Shown: positions 24,282 through 32,760, counted from the first letter of the stretch. The stretch: 64,000 bases of DNA from Thermus sediminis (GCF_003426945.1 NZ_QURO01000004.1:930001-994000); one strand, 5' to 3'. Program-made: numbers and translations. The notes: a model not told the origin generated them from the sequence alone.

Positions 24282-25229
24282 CTAGGCGAGCCTCTTCCCC
24301 TCCGCTAAAGCCAGCTCCTTCAGGGCTTCCTTGTAAGGGGAATCGGGGAGGGGGTCCAAGGCCTCCGCCGCCTGGAGGGCCCTCTCGCGGATTTGGGCCT
24401 CCACCGCCTTGGCCACCCCGCTTTTCCACGCTAGGTCCCTCAACCGCTCCAGGTCCCCCGCCTCGCGGCCCCTCCGCTTCAGGATGGCCCTCACCTCGGG
24501 AAAGCGCTCCATGAGGAGAAGGGTGAGGAGGGTGGCCTTCCCCTCCCGCACGTCCCCGCCCACGGGCTTGCCCAGGACCTCGGGGCTTCCCATGAGGTCC
24601 AGGTAGTCGTCCCGCATCTGGAAGGCCTGGCCGTAGAGGAGGCCAAAGCGCCTCAGGGCCTCCCGCCATGGCCCCCCCACGCCCTTCAGGAGGGCGGGCC
24701 CCTCCGTGGCCAGGGCCATGAGGGCCGCGGTCTTGGCGGTGATGATCCTTTCGTAGTTTTCCAGGGAGTGGTCCTCGAGGGCCGCCACCTGGAACTGCAG
24801 GACCTCCCCCTCGGCCAGGACCCGGGCCGTCTCGGCGAAGGCCTCCACCAGCTCCAGGCTTCCCGTCTTGGCGATCACGTGGAGGAGGCGGGAGAGGAGG
24901 AAGTCCCCGGAGAGGACGCTCACCGCGTTGCCGTAGCGGCGGTAGGCAGCCTCCTTTCCCCGCCTGAGCTCCGCCTCGTCAATGAGGTCGTCGTGGAGGA
25001 GGGTGGCGGAGTGGAGGAGCTCCACCCCCAGGGCCAGCTCCAGCTCAAAGGGGGCTCCCCCGATGGCCCCTGAGGCCAGGAAGACCAGCCTGGGCCGGAT
25101 CCGCTTTCCCCCAGCGGTCACCAGCTCCCGGTGGATGAGCTGGACGAAGAGCACCTCGGAGCGCACCAGCTCCGAGAGGGCCTTTTCAAAGGCGGCGAGC
25201 TTGGCCTCGAGGGGTAGGGGCTTGACCAC
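24282..25229 (-). CDS. Polyprenyl (geranylgeranyl-type) diphosphate synthase
   Basis: A 315-aa trans-isoprenyl diphosphate synthase making long-chain isoprenoids, probably the menaquinone side chain or carotenoid precursors. First Asp-rich motif DDLIDEAELRRG near residue 79, second DDYLDLMG near 206, both with Mg-binding aspartates. The start is GTG 25229, six bases after a TATACT -10. It is transcribed away from the Ig-repeat gene, and the chain length cannot be fixed from sequence. Confidence 0.88.
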   Translation of the reverse strand: MVKPLPLEAKLAAFEKALSELVRSEVLFVQLIHRELVTAGGKRIRPRLVFLASGAIGGAPFELELALGVELLHSATLLHDDLIDEAELRRGKEAAYRRYGNAVSVLSGDFLLSRLLHVIAKTGSLELVEAFAETARVLAEGEVLQFQVAALEDHSLENYERIITAKTAALMALATEGPALLKGVGGPWREALRRFGLLYGQAFQMRDDYLDLMGSPEVLGKPVGGDVREGKATLLTLLLMERFPEVRAILKRRGREAGDLERLRDLAWKSGVAKAVEAQIRERALQAAEALDPLPDSPYKEALKELALAEGKRLA

Positions 25230-25235
25230 CCTCTG

Positions 25236-25241
25236 AGTATA
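25236..25241 (-). promoter_or_regulatory. -10 (TATACT) of the polyprenyl synthase gene
   Basis: TATACT followed by exactly 6 nt and GTG 25229. Leaderless spacing. Confidence 0.65.
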
Positions 25242-25286
25242 AGGCTAGGGGCACCGATTCTCTCGGGGCCCCACTACAAGCCTTTG

Positions 25287-27116
25287 CTAAGGCAAGTACA
25301 GAACCCTTACGCCATTCGTGAAGGTATCTCCACCCGTGTAGTATACCCGTGCCGTGATGACCCTATCTCCAGGAGCATTGGGATCATGGCCAAGTGAAGG
25401 AATCTGCGTATCCCAGGAAAACACATAGACCTCAGAGCCGTCGCCCGCCGTTTGCCTTACCGCAGTTCCCACCAGATAGCCATTGATGTAGACCTCTACT
25501 TGGGTTATGGAAACCCCAGGAGGCAAGGTCCCCCTCACGCCAACCGTTACCGCTACGATAGTGCGGTTTGCACCGGGGCCCACTTGATCTCCGTCAGAAG
25601 GGCTGTCCAGGACAAAAGCCGAACCCACCTGTACTGGGATCACCGCCTCATCCCGCGCCCCGGCCACATCAATCACCACGGCCTTCAGGAAGTAAACCCC
25701 AGGGGTAACCCGAAGAACATCCCACGCCAAGCTATAGAGAGAACCACTAACAGTAGGCGTGCCCGGTATCTTACTAAGGCTATCCAGGTTAGACCCGAAG
25801 TAAAACTCTACCGTATCCACATTCCGAACAGCCCGCACCTCCGCCTCAAGGCGCACAAAACCCGCCACCAGCTCATTCGCTACCGGGTTCACCCAGTAAA
25901 TTTCCGGGGCATTCGCCACCACCACCCGCAACGCGGCCTCCGCGCTGTTCCCCGAACCGTCCACCGCCCGGGCCCTCAGGGTCACCTCCCCATCCGGGTA
26001 AGCCGTGGTGTCCCAGCTAAAGGTGTAGGGCGCCGAGAGGACCTCCCCAAGCTTCGTGGACCCAGCGAAGAACTCCACCTTCGCCACACCCACGTTGTCC
26101 GTGGCCTCCACCTCTAGCGTCACCGTGCCAGACACCTGCGCCCCGTCCGCAGGCCGCCGCCACACCACCACGGGCGCCTGCCGGTCCCGGTTCGCCACCA
26201 CCACCCGCAACGCGGCCTCCGCGCTGTTCCCCGAACCGTCCACCGCCCGGGCCCTCAGGGTCACCTCCCCATCCGGGTAAGCCGTGGTGTCCCAGCTAAA
26301 GGTGTAGGGCGCCGAGAGGACCTCCCCAAGCTTCGTGGACCCAGCGAAGAACTCCACCTTCGCCACACCCACGTTGTCCGTGGCCTCCACCTCCAGCGTC
26401 ACCGTGCCAGACACCTGCGCCCCGTCCGCAGGCCGCCGCCACACCACCACGGGCGCCTGCCGGTCCACCACAAGGTTTAAGGGCTCACGCTTCTCATTCC
26501 CCGCCCGGTCCTTGGCAACCACATAGAAAGGAACCCGCTCTCGCAAGGTGCTGACATCAAAGGTCAGGCTGTATTCATTAGCGGCAGTAAGGGTTCCCGT
26601 AGCAACTACATCGTTTCCTTGCAGAAGAAGAACCTCTTGAATCCCAGATAATCTATCGGTCGCCCTTATACGTATAGAAGCCGAACCCTGAGCCAGAAGG
26701 GATGGAAGAGGCTCTAGTATGGCGACTTCAGGAGGTTCACGGTCCAAGGTAAAGGTGACCTCCGGGCTACTAATCTCCGTCCCACTCCCCTGCAACCTGG
26801 TTTGGGCTTTCAGCGTGTATTGCCCTGAGGGCAGGGTGGTGGGCAACTGCCCAACCCAAACACCGCGCTCGGGAGCAAGTGTCAGGGATCCACTGCTTGC
26901 TCCTCTATATGTCAAGCTGACCTGAGTTACAGTAGTTCCCGTAGCCGAAGCTTTGACCTCAACGCGCAGGTCATTGGTAAACACCCCTTGCGCAGGACGG
27001 TTGATCCCCAAGGAAACACGAGCGTTGGCATCCGAGGACGAAGCTCCCTGCCAGTTGCAGCCGAAAAGAAGCCCCAAAAGGCCTAACAGGAATCCCTGCT
27101 GAAACCATTTCGGCAT
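25287..27116 (-). CDS. Lipoprotein with tandem Ig-like domains
   Basis: A 609-aa secreted protein with a lipobox (LLFGC, Cys20). It is built of Ig-like/cadherin-like beta domains with the recurring VTLEVEATDNVGVAKVEFFAG pattern (Bacterial Ig-like, as in many surface adhesins or glycan-binding proteins). Two successive domains are identical at the protein level and nearly so in DNA (see the repeat entry). The rest of the gene is clearly less GC-rich than its neighbours, with codons unlike the surrounding genes, suggesting recent acquisition. It starts 13 nt below the 27.1-27.7 kb lipoprotein, so the two are one operon. Likely an envelope surface protein; ligand unknown. Confidence 0.8.
   Translation of the reverse strand: MPKWFQQGFLLGLLGLLFGCNWQGASSSDANARVSLGINRPAQGVFTNDLRVEVKASATGTTVTQVSLTYRGASSGSLTLAPERGVWVGQLPTTLPSGQYTLKAQTRLQGSGTEISSPEVTFTLDREPPEVAILEPLPSLLAQGSASIRIRATDRLSGIQEVLLLQGNDVVATGTLTAANEYSLTFDVSTLRERVPFYVVAKDRAGNEKREPLNLVVDRQAPVVVWRRPADGAQVSGTVTLEVEATDNVGVAKVEFFAGSTKLGEVLSAPYTFSWDTTAYPDGEVTLRARAVDGSGNSAEAALRVVVANRDRQAPVVVWRRPADGAQVSGTVTLEVEATDNVGVAKVEFFAGSTKLGEVLSAPYTFSWDTTAYPDGEVTLRARAVDGSGNSAEAALRVVVANAPEIYWVNPVANELVAGFVRLEAEVRAVRNVDTVEFYFGSNLDSLSKIPGTPTVSGSLYSLAWDVLRVTPGVYFLKAVVIDVAGARDEAVIPVQVGSAFVLDSPSDGDQVGPGANRTIVAVTVGVRGTLPPGVSITQVEVYINGYLVGTAVRQTAGDGSEVYVFSWDTQIPSLGHDPNAPGDRVITARVYYTGGDTFTNGVRVLYLP
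25912..26466 (-). repeat. Tandem 276-bp duplication (period 279) in the Ig-repeat gene
   Basis: Copies 25912-26187 and 26191-26466 differ at a single base that I can see (a T for C in the CCTCCACCTCTAGCG segment). The period of 279 bp keeps frame, adding exactly one 93-residue domain. Such identity implies very recent duplication or ongoing conversion. Confidence 0.92.
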
Positions 27117-27129
27117 CTCGCCCTCCCTG

Positions 27130-27651
27130 TTACTTCAAGGGAAACTTGATCTGGTACTCCTGGGTCCAGGACCGCTCTTCCCCGTTTGTGAGTCGGGCAT
27201 ACCAGGTAACCCGGGCACGCCAGTTAAGGGGTGCTCCCTGGCTCAAATGCTCGGCAGCTACAGAGCCATCCAGGGAGAAGCGGAAGGGCTCAGAGCGGTT
27301 CCACCTATACCGCACCTGCCCGTCCACTTCCTCCCGCCCTGGGGGAAAAGGGAACCCCACCGAGCCGCTTCCCAAGGAAGCTCCTGGAAGAATCTCGTTC
27401 CCGCTGTCATCCAGGTAAACGTACTCGTAGCGCTCCAATACCCCCTCTGGAGCACCGGGGGCCACCTCCACTACCGCATTGTTGCCTACAACGACAATCC
27501 GCCCTTGATCGTCTACTTCGTAGCCCAACTGCGGGGGATCTAGGCGAACCCGATAAGGCTCGGGATTGAAAAAAACCTGTCCACATCCAGCCAGAAAAAC
27601 CATCAGGGCACCAAATATAAAGGCCATTTTACGCATACGCTCCCCCTTCAT
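27130..27651 (-). CDS. Small lipoprotein, companion of the Ig-repeat lipoprotein
   Basis: A 173-aa protein with a clean lipobox (FLAGC, Cys23 from ATG 27651). No recognised domain; the sequence is polar with many beta-prone stretches and an Arg/Tyr-rich tail. Base composition is lower in GC than neighbours, like the following gene. ATG 27651 overlaps the rex stop in an ATGA; ATG 27636 after GGGGGAG is an alternative. It sits between rex and the Ig-repeat gene, and the function is not known. Confidence 0.6.
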   Translation of the reverse strand: MKGERMRKMAFIFGALMVFLAGCGQVFFNPEPYRVRLDPPQLGYEVDDQGRIVVVGNNAVVEVAPGAPEGVLERYEYVYLDDSGNEILPGASLGSGSVGFPFPPGREEVDGQVRYRWNRSEPFRFSLDGSVAAEHLSQGAPLNWRARVTWYARLTNGEERSWTQEYQIKFPLK

Positions 27652-28283
27652 CCCATCATCTCCTCTCCCCACTTGGGGTTCAGTATAAAGAAGGCCAGCC
27701 GGGTAAGTCCAGCCAGGAAGTCCACGTTCTCCACCGCCACCCCCTTGGGCACCTCGAGGACCACCGGGGCGAAGTTCAGAATGCCTTTGATCCCGGCCTG
27801 CACCAGCTGGTCCGCCGCCTCCTGGGCGGCTTCCCTAGGCACGGCGAGGAGGGCGACCTCTATCCGCCCCGGGACCCTCTGGGGCAGGGCCTCCATGGGC
27901 TCAATCACCCCGCCCCTCACGGGCTTGCCGATCTTCTCCGGGTCCACGTCAAAGAAACCCCGGAGCTCAAAGGTGGCCCCAAAGCCGGGGTAGTCGGCCA
28001 GGGCGCTCCCCAAGCGGCCCATGCCCACGATGCCGAGGCCCCACCTGCGGTTTAAGCCCAGGATGTGGCGCAGTTCCCGCTTGAGCACAGGCACCGTGTA
28101 CCCCACCCCCCGGGTGCCGTAGGAGCCAAAGTAGGAGAGGTCCTTGCGCACCTGGAAGGCGGTCACCTGGGCCTCCTCGGCCAACTGCTCCGAGCTCGTG
28201 CGGTGGACCCCTTTGGTCTCAAGCTCCTCCAGGATGCGCAGGTAGGTGATGAGGCGGCTAATGGCGGCGCTGGGAACCTTCAT
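27648..28283 (-). CDS. rex: Redox-sensing transcriptional repressor Rex
   Basis: A 211-aa repressor that senses NADH/NAD+ ratio. The N-terminal winged helix contains TSSEQLAEEAQVTAFQVRKDLSYFGSYGTRGVGY (about 29-63), and the Rossmann domain begins LGIVGMGRLGSALADYPGF. It matches the well-studied Thermus Rex in length. It overlaps the SPOR-domain gene upstream (ATGA) and the lipoprotein gene downstream (ATGA), so all three are co-transcribed. Its targets (respiratory genes elsewhere) are not visible in the window. Confidence 0.95.
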   Translation of the reverse strand: MKVPSAAISRLITYLRILEELETKGVHRTSSEQLAEEAQVTAFQVRKDLSYFGSYGTRGVGYTVPVLKRELRHILGLNRRWGLGIVGMGRLGSALADYPGFGATFELRGFFDVDPEKIGKPVRGGVIEPMEALPQRVPGRIEVALLAVPREAAQEAADQLVQAGIKGILNFAPVVLEVPKGVAVENVDFLAGLTRLAFFILNPKWGEEMMG

Positions 28284-29035
28284 GGCACCTCCAAGGCCGT
28301 AAGGCCCAAAGCGGCTAAGCGGGCCTCCACCGACTCCCTTTCCTCGGGGGAAACGGGACCCACCCGCACCCGGTAGAACCCGTCCCTCGCCAGGACCACC
28401 GGAAGCCCCATCTCCCTAAGCCTGCCCGCCAGGGCCAGGGCGTTCTCCTCCCTTTGGAAGGCCCCCACCTGGAGGTACAGGCTTCCCCCAGCAGGAGGGG
28501 GGGGGCCCTGCCCCCGGTAGACCTGGGCCCCGTAGGCCTGGAGGGCCTCGGCCACCTGCCGAGCCTCGGGCTCGCTGGCGTAAGGGCCCACCACCACCCG
28601 GGTGAGGTTGCCAGCGGCCTCGAGGCGCACCGGATACCCTTTCTGGGAGAGCTCCCGGGAAAGCCGCAGGGCGTTTTCCGGGTTGGCGAAGGCCCCCACG
28701 GCCACCCGGTAGCTCCCGCCGGACCTGGGCGTCATGGGAGGGGCCTCGGCCCGTGGCCTAGCGGGGGAGACCTCTTGGGGCCTGGGCTCCGGTGGGGCCT
28801 CCTGAGGCCTCTCCAGAGGGGCCTGGGGCAGGGGGATGACGGTGACCACGGGCTCGGGAGGCCTAGCCTCCTGGGGGGGGACAGGGAGGGGTTGGGACGC
28901 CGGAGGAGGGGGCGGGGCCGCCTGGGGGCGGGCGAAGGGGTTGATGCCGATCAGGTAAAGGACGATGCCCGCGGCCACCAGGGCGATGAGGAGGAAGATG
29001 AGGGCGTCCAGCCAGTTCTCCCTAAACCAGCGCAT
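28280..29035 (-). CDS. SPOR-domain membrane protein
   Basis: A 251-aa protein with one N-terminal membrane helix (about 9-30), a Pro/Glu-rich linker (35-105) and two SPOR domains (about 108-176 and 184-250, each starting YRVAVGAF or LYLQVGAF). SPOR domains bind denuded peptidoglycan, so this protein is probably a cell-division or envelope factor anchored in the inner membrane. It overlaps rex by 4 nt and follows the TPR gene with a 1-nt gap, suggesting one operon. Confidence 0.82.
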   Translation of the reverse strand: MRWFRENWLDALIFLLIALVAAGIVLYLIGINPFARPQAAPPPPPASQPLPVPPQEARPPEPVVTVIPLPQAPLERPQEAPPEPRPQEVSPARPRAEAPPMTPRSGGSYRVAVGAFANPENALRLSRELSQKGYPVRLEAAGNLTRVVVGPYASEPEARQVAEALQAYGAQVYRGQGPPPPAGGSLYLQVGAFQREENALALAGRLREMGLPVVLARDGFYRVRVGPVSPEERESVEARLAALGLTALEVP

Positions 29036-29036
29036 C

Positions 29037-30380
29037 CTACCTCCTGAGAAGGGCCTGGGCCTCCTTGGAGCCCAAGGCGGCCGCCTGCCTGAGGGCCCGC
29101 TCCGCCTCCCCTTCCCGCCCCAAGGCCTTCAGGGCCAGACCCAGGTTGTACCAGGCCGCGGCCTCCCGGGGGGTACGCCCCAGGACCTCCCGCAGGAGGA
29201 TCTCGGCCTCGCCGTAACGCCTCAGGACCAGAAGGCCCGCCGCCAGGTTGGCTCCCACCCCCGGGTCCCGTCCCACCTCGTAGACGGGGCGAAGGAGGGC
29301 CACCGCTTCCTCCGCCCGACCCAGCTCCAGGAGGATGGCCCCCCGGAGGGCCTGGGCCTCGAGGGCCCCGTTCCCATCCAAAAGCCTGAGGGCATCCTCC
29401 CTGGCCCCCAAGGCGTAAGCCGCCTGGGCCTTGAGGAAGACCCCGGGGGGGCCGGCCTCCTCCGCGTAGCGGTGGGCGTTTCTGTAGTCCCCAAGCCGCA
29501 GGTAGGCCCCGGCCAGGGCCAGGGCCACCTGGGGCTCAGAGCTCCTTCGGTAGGCGGGAAGTAGGTAGAAGAGGGCCCCCCTGGCGTCTCCCGCGCGCAG
29601 GTGGGCCTGCCCCAGGAGGAAGGCGGCCTCCCAGAGGGTGGGGTCCAGGGCGTAGGCCTCCCTTAGGAGGGGCTCGGGGCTATCGGAGAGAAGGGCCTTG
29701 CGCAAAAGAAGCCTGGCCTTTCCTTTGCCCTCCACCTGAGCCAAACCCCGGTCCAGCTCCCTCAAAGCCCTCCCCTTGAGGCCCTCCTCCGCCAGGATGC
29801 GGGCCAGAAGCTCCCAGGCCTCGGCCCCCTTCGGGTCCTGGTTCAGGAGGCCGTAGAGGAGGGGGACCGCCTCAGCGCGGCTCCCCGCACTGTAGAGGGC
29901 CTGGGCCAGGGCCAGGCGGTAGGCGGGGCTCCGCTCCGGGGCGAGGCCCTTCTTCAGGGCCTCCGCCGCCTCCTTGGCCCTCCCCGCCTGGGCCAGGGCC
30001 GCAGCCAGGCCCAAGTAGGCCTCCTCGGTGGGCTCGAGGGCCACCGCCTTCTGGAAGGCCTCCGCCGCCTCCCCTGGCTTCCCCATGCGCAGGTGGACCT
30101 GCCCCAGGTTGAAATGTCCCTCGTAGCGGTCGGGGAAGACCCGGGTCATCTGGTCAAAGGCAAAGCGGGCCTCCTCGAGGCGCCCCAACCGGAAGAGGGC
30201 CACCCCCAGGCCCAAATGGGCCTCAAAGCGCCCGTAGTCCTGGGCGAGGACCCCCTCGTAGGCCAGGGCGGCCCGGGCGTAATCCCCGGACCTGAAGAAA
30301 GCCTCGGCCTCCTCCAGAGAGGGGGCGGCCAGGCTCAAGCCCAGGAGGAGGGGCAGGAACTTCGGCAAGCGTCTCATCAT
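29037..30380 (-). CDS. Exported TPR-repeat protein
   Basis: A protein of about 447 aa with an N-terminal signal-like segment (PKFLPLLLGLSLAAPS) followed by at least ten TPR-like helical repeats (for example AYEGVLAQDYGRFEAHLGLGVALFRLGRL and GHFNLGQVHLRMGKPGEA). It is probably a periplasmic scaffold. Start is ATG 30380 (or 30377), preceded by GGAGGC and an extended -10. First gene of the cluster with the SPOR protein, Rex and the lipoproteins. Confidence 0.78.
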   Translation of the reverse strand: MMRRLPKFLPLLLGLSLAAPSLEEAEAFFRSGDYARAALAYEGVLAQDYGRFEAHLGLGVALFRLGRLEEARFAFDQMTRVFPDRYEGHFNLGQVHLRMGKPGEAAEAFQKAVALEPTEEAYLGLAAALAQAGRAKEAAEALKKGLAPERSPAYRLALAQALYSAGSRAEAVPLLYGLLNQDPKGAEAWELLARILAEEGLKGRALRELDRGLAQVEGKGKARLLLRKALLSDSPEPLLREAYALDPTLWEAAFLLGQAHLRAGDARGALFYLLPAYRRSSEPQVALALAGAYLRLGDYRNAHRYAEEAGPPGVFLKAQAAYALGAREDALRLLDGNGALEAQALRGAILLELGRAEEAVALLRPVYEVGRDPGVGANLAAGLLVLRRYGEAEILLREVLGRTPREAAAWYNLGLALKALGREGEAERALRQAAALGSKEAQALLRR

Positions 30381-30407
30381 AGAGCCTCCGAACCCGTCGT
30401 TGGCCAC

Positions 30408-30416
30408 AGCATAGCA
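30408..30416 (-). promoter_or_regulatory. Extended -10 of the TPR-SPOR-rex operon
   Basis: TGC-TATGCT on the minus strand, with ATG 30380 about 27 nt downstream behind a GGAGGC ribosome binding site. Divergent from the HNH promoter 21 bp away. Confidence 0.6.
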
Positions 30417-30436
30417 CAGCTCCAGGGGAACCGTTC

Positions 30437-30445
30437 TGGTATCCT
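30437..30445 (+). promoter_or_regulatory. Extended -10 of the HNH gene
   Basis: TGG-TATCCT followed by 6 nt and GTG 30452. Leaderless spacing. Confidence 0.65.
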
Positions 30446-30451
30446 AGGGGC

Positions 30452-30988
30452 GTGGGGCTAGCGGAGGAAAAGCCCCTAAACCTAGACGCCCCCCGGGTGC
30501 TGGTGCTAAACGCGGGGTACGAGGTCCTGGGCCTTGCCAGCGTAAAGCGGAGCGTCCTCCTGGTCCTCTCAGGGGGTGCGGAGATGCTTGCGGAAAGCGG
30601 GCGCTTCCTGCACACCCCTTCCACCCTAATCCCCGTCCCCAGCGTTATCCGGTTGAAGCGCTTTGTGCGGCGGGGGCCAAGCCGCATTCCCCTAAACCGC
30701 CGCAACGTCCTCAGGCGCGACCGCTACACCTGCCAGTACTGCGGCCGCCAGGGGGGGGAGCTCACCGTGGACCACGTCCTCCCCAGAAGCCGGGGGGGCC
30801 GGAGCGCCTGGGAAAACCTGGTGGCCGCCTGCCGGGCCTGCAACCTGAGGAAGGGGGACAGGACCCCCGAGGAGGCGGGGATGCGCCTCCTAAGGCCTCC
30901 CAAACCCCCCCGCATCCCCCTTTTCCTCTCCGACCTCAAGGAGATCCCCGAGGCCTGGCGGTGCTACCTCGAGGCCCTCTTGCGGTAG
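30452..30988 (+). CDS. HNH endonuclease
   Basis: A 178-aa protein with an HNH nuclease domain in residues about 85-140. The zinc-binding CxxC pairs are CQYCGR and CRACNL, and the catalytic segment is TVDHVLPRSRGGRSAWENLVAAC (HNH: His, Asn and a downstream Asn/His). The N-terminal 80 residues (VLVLNAGYEVLGLASVKRSV) are typical of the chromosomal McrA-like HNH family found in many bacteria and not linked to a mobile element. It could act in DNA repair, defence or restriction; no partner is present. GTG start set by the upstream -10. Confidence 0.82.
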   Translation: MGLAEEKPLNLDAPRVLVLNAGYEVLGLASVKRSVLLVLSGGAEMLAESGRFLHTPSTLIPVPSVIRLKRFVRRGPSRIPLNRRNVLRRDRYTCQYCGRQGGELTVDHVLPRSRGGRSAWENLVAACRACNLRKGDRTPEEAGMRLLRPPKPPRIPLFLSDLKEIPEAWRCYLEALLR

Positions 30989-31003
30989 CGAGTCCCAAAG
31001 AGC

Positions 31004-31837
31004 CTACCGCCGCACGCTGAGCAAGACGGCGATGAGGACCAGCCCCGCCCCCAGGTAGCCCAGCGGGGAGAGGACCTCCCGAAAGAGGAGAAAGGCAAAG
31101 AGGTTGGCCACCACGGGTTCAAGGGTGGCCAAGACGCTCGCCCGGGTGGCGGGAAGCCTTCTAAGCCCCGCGTAGTAGGCCAGGTAGGCCCCGTAAGTGG
31201 AAAAGGCTCCTAGGAAGAGGAGGGCGAGGAGGGCCTGGGGGCTCAAGGGGGCAAACTCCACGAAGGGAACAAGCCCCACGGCCCCCACGGGGAGGGCATA
31301 GAGGAAAAGGGTGGGGGTGGCGTACCGGGGTAGGTAGAGCTTGCCAAAGATGTAGTAGAGGGCGTAGGTGAAGCCGGAGAGGAGGCCGAAGAAGAAGGCG
31401 GGCAGCGGGGCCTTCACCCCGCTTCCCCCGCCCAGACCCATGAGGCCCACCCCCAAGAGGGTGAGGGCCACGGCGAGGAGACCGAGGGAGTCTAGGCGCT
31501 CCCCCAGCACCAAGCGGGAGAGAAGGGCCACCCAGGCCGGAGCGGTGTAGAGGAGGACCGAGGCCAGGGCCGCCCCCCCTTGTTCCACCGCCAGCTGGTA
31601 GGCCCCGTAGAAGAGGGAAACCCCCACCAGGCCGAAGAGGAAGAGGGCAGGGAGGTCCCGGGGAAGGAGGCGCACCTGGCGTAGGAGAAGGGCGTGGAGG
31701 GCGAAGAGGGCCCAGGCGATGACCGCCCGGAACAAGGCCACCGAAAGGGGGGAAAGCCCTTCCTGGAAGGCCAATCGGCTCACCGGGCCGATGAGTCCCC
31801 AAAGGAAGGCCGCCAGGAGGAGGTACAGGTAGCCCAT
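31004..31837 (-). CDS. EamA/DMT family transporter
   Basis: A 277-aa integral membrane protein with ten hydrophobic helices in two repeats, the drug/metabolite transporter layout (YLYLLLAAFLWGLIGPVSRLAF at the start and GAFSTYGAYLAYYAGLRRLPATRASVLATLEPVVANLFAFLLF in the second repeat). Substrate unknown. The start at 31837 follows the symmetric -10 by 9 nt. Convergent with the HNH gene (15-bp gap). Confidence 0.85.
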   Translation of the reverse strand: MGYLYLLLAAFLWGLIGPVSRLAFQEGLSPLSVALFRAVIAWALFALHALLLRQVRLLPRDLPALFLFGLVGVSLFYGAYQLAVEQGGAALASVLLYTAPAWVALLSRLVLGERLDSLGLLAVALTLLGVGLMGLGGGSGVKAPLPAFFFGLLSGFTYALYYIFGKLYLPRYATPTLFLYALPVGAVGLVPFVEFAPLSPQALLALLFLGAFSTYGAYLAYYAGLRRLPATRASVLATLEPVVANLFAFLLFREVLSPLGYLGAGLVLIAVLLSVRR

Positions 31838-31846
31838 GGGGCCTAG

Positions 31847-31854
31847 AGTATAAT
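31847..31854. promoter_or_regulatory. Symmetric bidirectional -10 (EamA and small membrane protein)
   Basis: AGTATAAT reads TATAAT on the plus strand (31849-31854) and TATACT on the minus strand (31852-31847). The same core can serve divergent transcription to ATG 31837 (9 nt away) and ATG 31884. This is the known symmetric type of bacterial bidirectional promoter. Confidence 0.6.
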
Positions 31855-31883
31855 GCCCCCGGTGTCCTTATGGAGGCTAAGCA

Positions 31884-32369
31884 ATGAGCGGCCGCACCTT
31901 TTTCGCCCTGCTCTTCTTGCTCCTCCTCTTTCTCTTCGCCTGGCTCAACTGGGGGGAGATCGCCAAGCCTACCCCCCTCTCCCTGGGCCTTACCCGGGTG
32001 GAGGCCCCCTTGGGGCTGGTGCTAGTCGTGGCCCTGGCCGTGGTCTCCCTCCTCTACCTGATCTTCACCATCGGTCTGGAGACCGCCGCCCTCCTGGAGG
32101 TCAGGCGGTACGCCCGGGAGCTCCTCCACTACAAGAAGCTGGCGGAGGACGCGGAGCAGAGCCGTTACACGGAGCTAAGGCGCTTTTTGGAAGCGGAGCT
32201 AGGGCGGCTGGCGGAGTCGGAGAAGGAGGAGATCCGGGCCTTGGAGGCCCAGCTGGAGGAAATGCTGGAGAAACACAGCAACACCCTGGCCGCCTACATC
32301 GGCGAGCTGGAGGACCAGATCCTGAGGCTTTTCAGGTCCGAGGAGCAAAAAGGCGGGGGGGCGGGCTAA
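31884..32369 (+). CDS. LapA-like membrane protein with a C-terminal coiled coil
   Basis: A 161-aa protein. Two membrane helices (about 5-24 and 45-70) with an extracytoplasmic loop starting WLNWGEI, then a long Glu/Leu/Ala-rich coiled coil (about 80-150) ending in a basic tail. The two-helix start resembles LapA/DUF1049 small proteins. A good GGAGG ribosome binding site precedes ATG 31884. Function not known. Confidence 0.6.
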   Translation: MSGRTFFALLFLLLLFLFAWLNWGEIAKPTPLSLGLTRVEAPLGLVLVVALAVVSLLYLIFTIGLETAALLEVRRYARELLHYKKLAEDAEQSRYTELRRFLEAELGRLAESEKEEIRALEAQLEEMLEKHSNTLAAYIGELEDQILRLFRSEEQKGGGAG

Positions 32370-32374
32370 AACCT

Positions 32375-32397
32375 CCTTCCCTCCGGGCAAGCCGGGA
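32375..32397. terminator. Possible hairpin after rplQ
   Basis: An imperfect GC stem (CTCC ... GGAG) in the 30-bp gap between rplQ and the convergent membrane-protein gene. It is at the end of the ribosomal cluster but lacks a U-run; low support. Confidence 0.3.
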
Positions 32398-32399
32398 GA

Positions 32400-32756
32400 T
32401 CACTCCACCAGCTCCACCAAGGCCAAAGGAGCCCCGTCCCCCCGGCGGCGCTCTGCCAGCTTGAGGACCCGGGTGTACCCCCCGGGGCGGTCCTGGTACC
32501 TAGGGGCGATCTCGTCAAAGAGCTTGCGCACCAGCCTCACGTCCTGCAGTTCACGCAGGACCAGCCTCCGGGCGTGGAGATCCCCCCGCTTGGCCAGGTG
32601 GATGAGATGGTCCACGAAGCCGGTGAGTTCCTTGGCCTTGGGTACGGTGGTGGTGATGCGCCCACGGGCGAGGAGGCTCTTGGCCTGGTTGCGGAAGAGG
32701 GCCAGACGGTGGGAAGAGTGGCGGTTCAGTTTCCTTCCAGACTTCAGGTGGCGCAT
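32400..32756 (-). CDS. rplQ: 50S ribosomal protein L17
   Basis: 118 aa, beginning [20 protein letters not shown], the invariant L17 start. Last gene of the alpha-operon part, 4 nt after rpoA. Sits at the peptide exit tunnel rim of the 50S subunit. Confidence 0.97.
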   Translation of the reverse strand: MRHLKSGRKLNRHSSHRLALFRNQAKSLLARGRITTTVPKAKELTGFVDHLIHLAKRGDLHARRLVLRELQDVRLVRKLFDEIAPRYQDRPGGYTRVLKLAERRRGDGAPLALVELVE

Positions 32757-32760
32757 GGTC

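Noticed and set aside
25280-25293. GCCTT/AAGGC hairpin at the end of the Ig-repeat gene as a terminator
   Set aside because: Only 5 bp, overlapping the stop codon and with no U-run; too weak to list.
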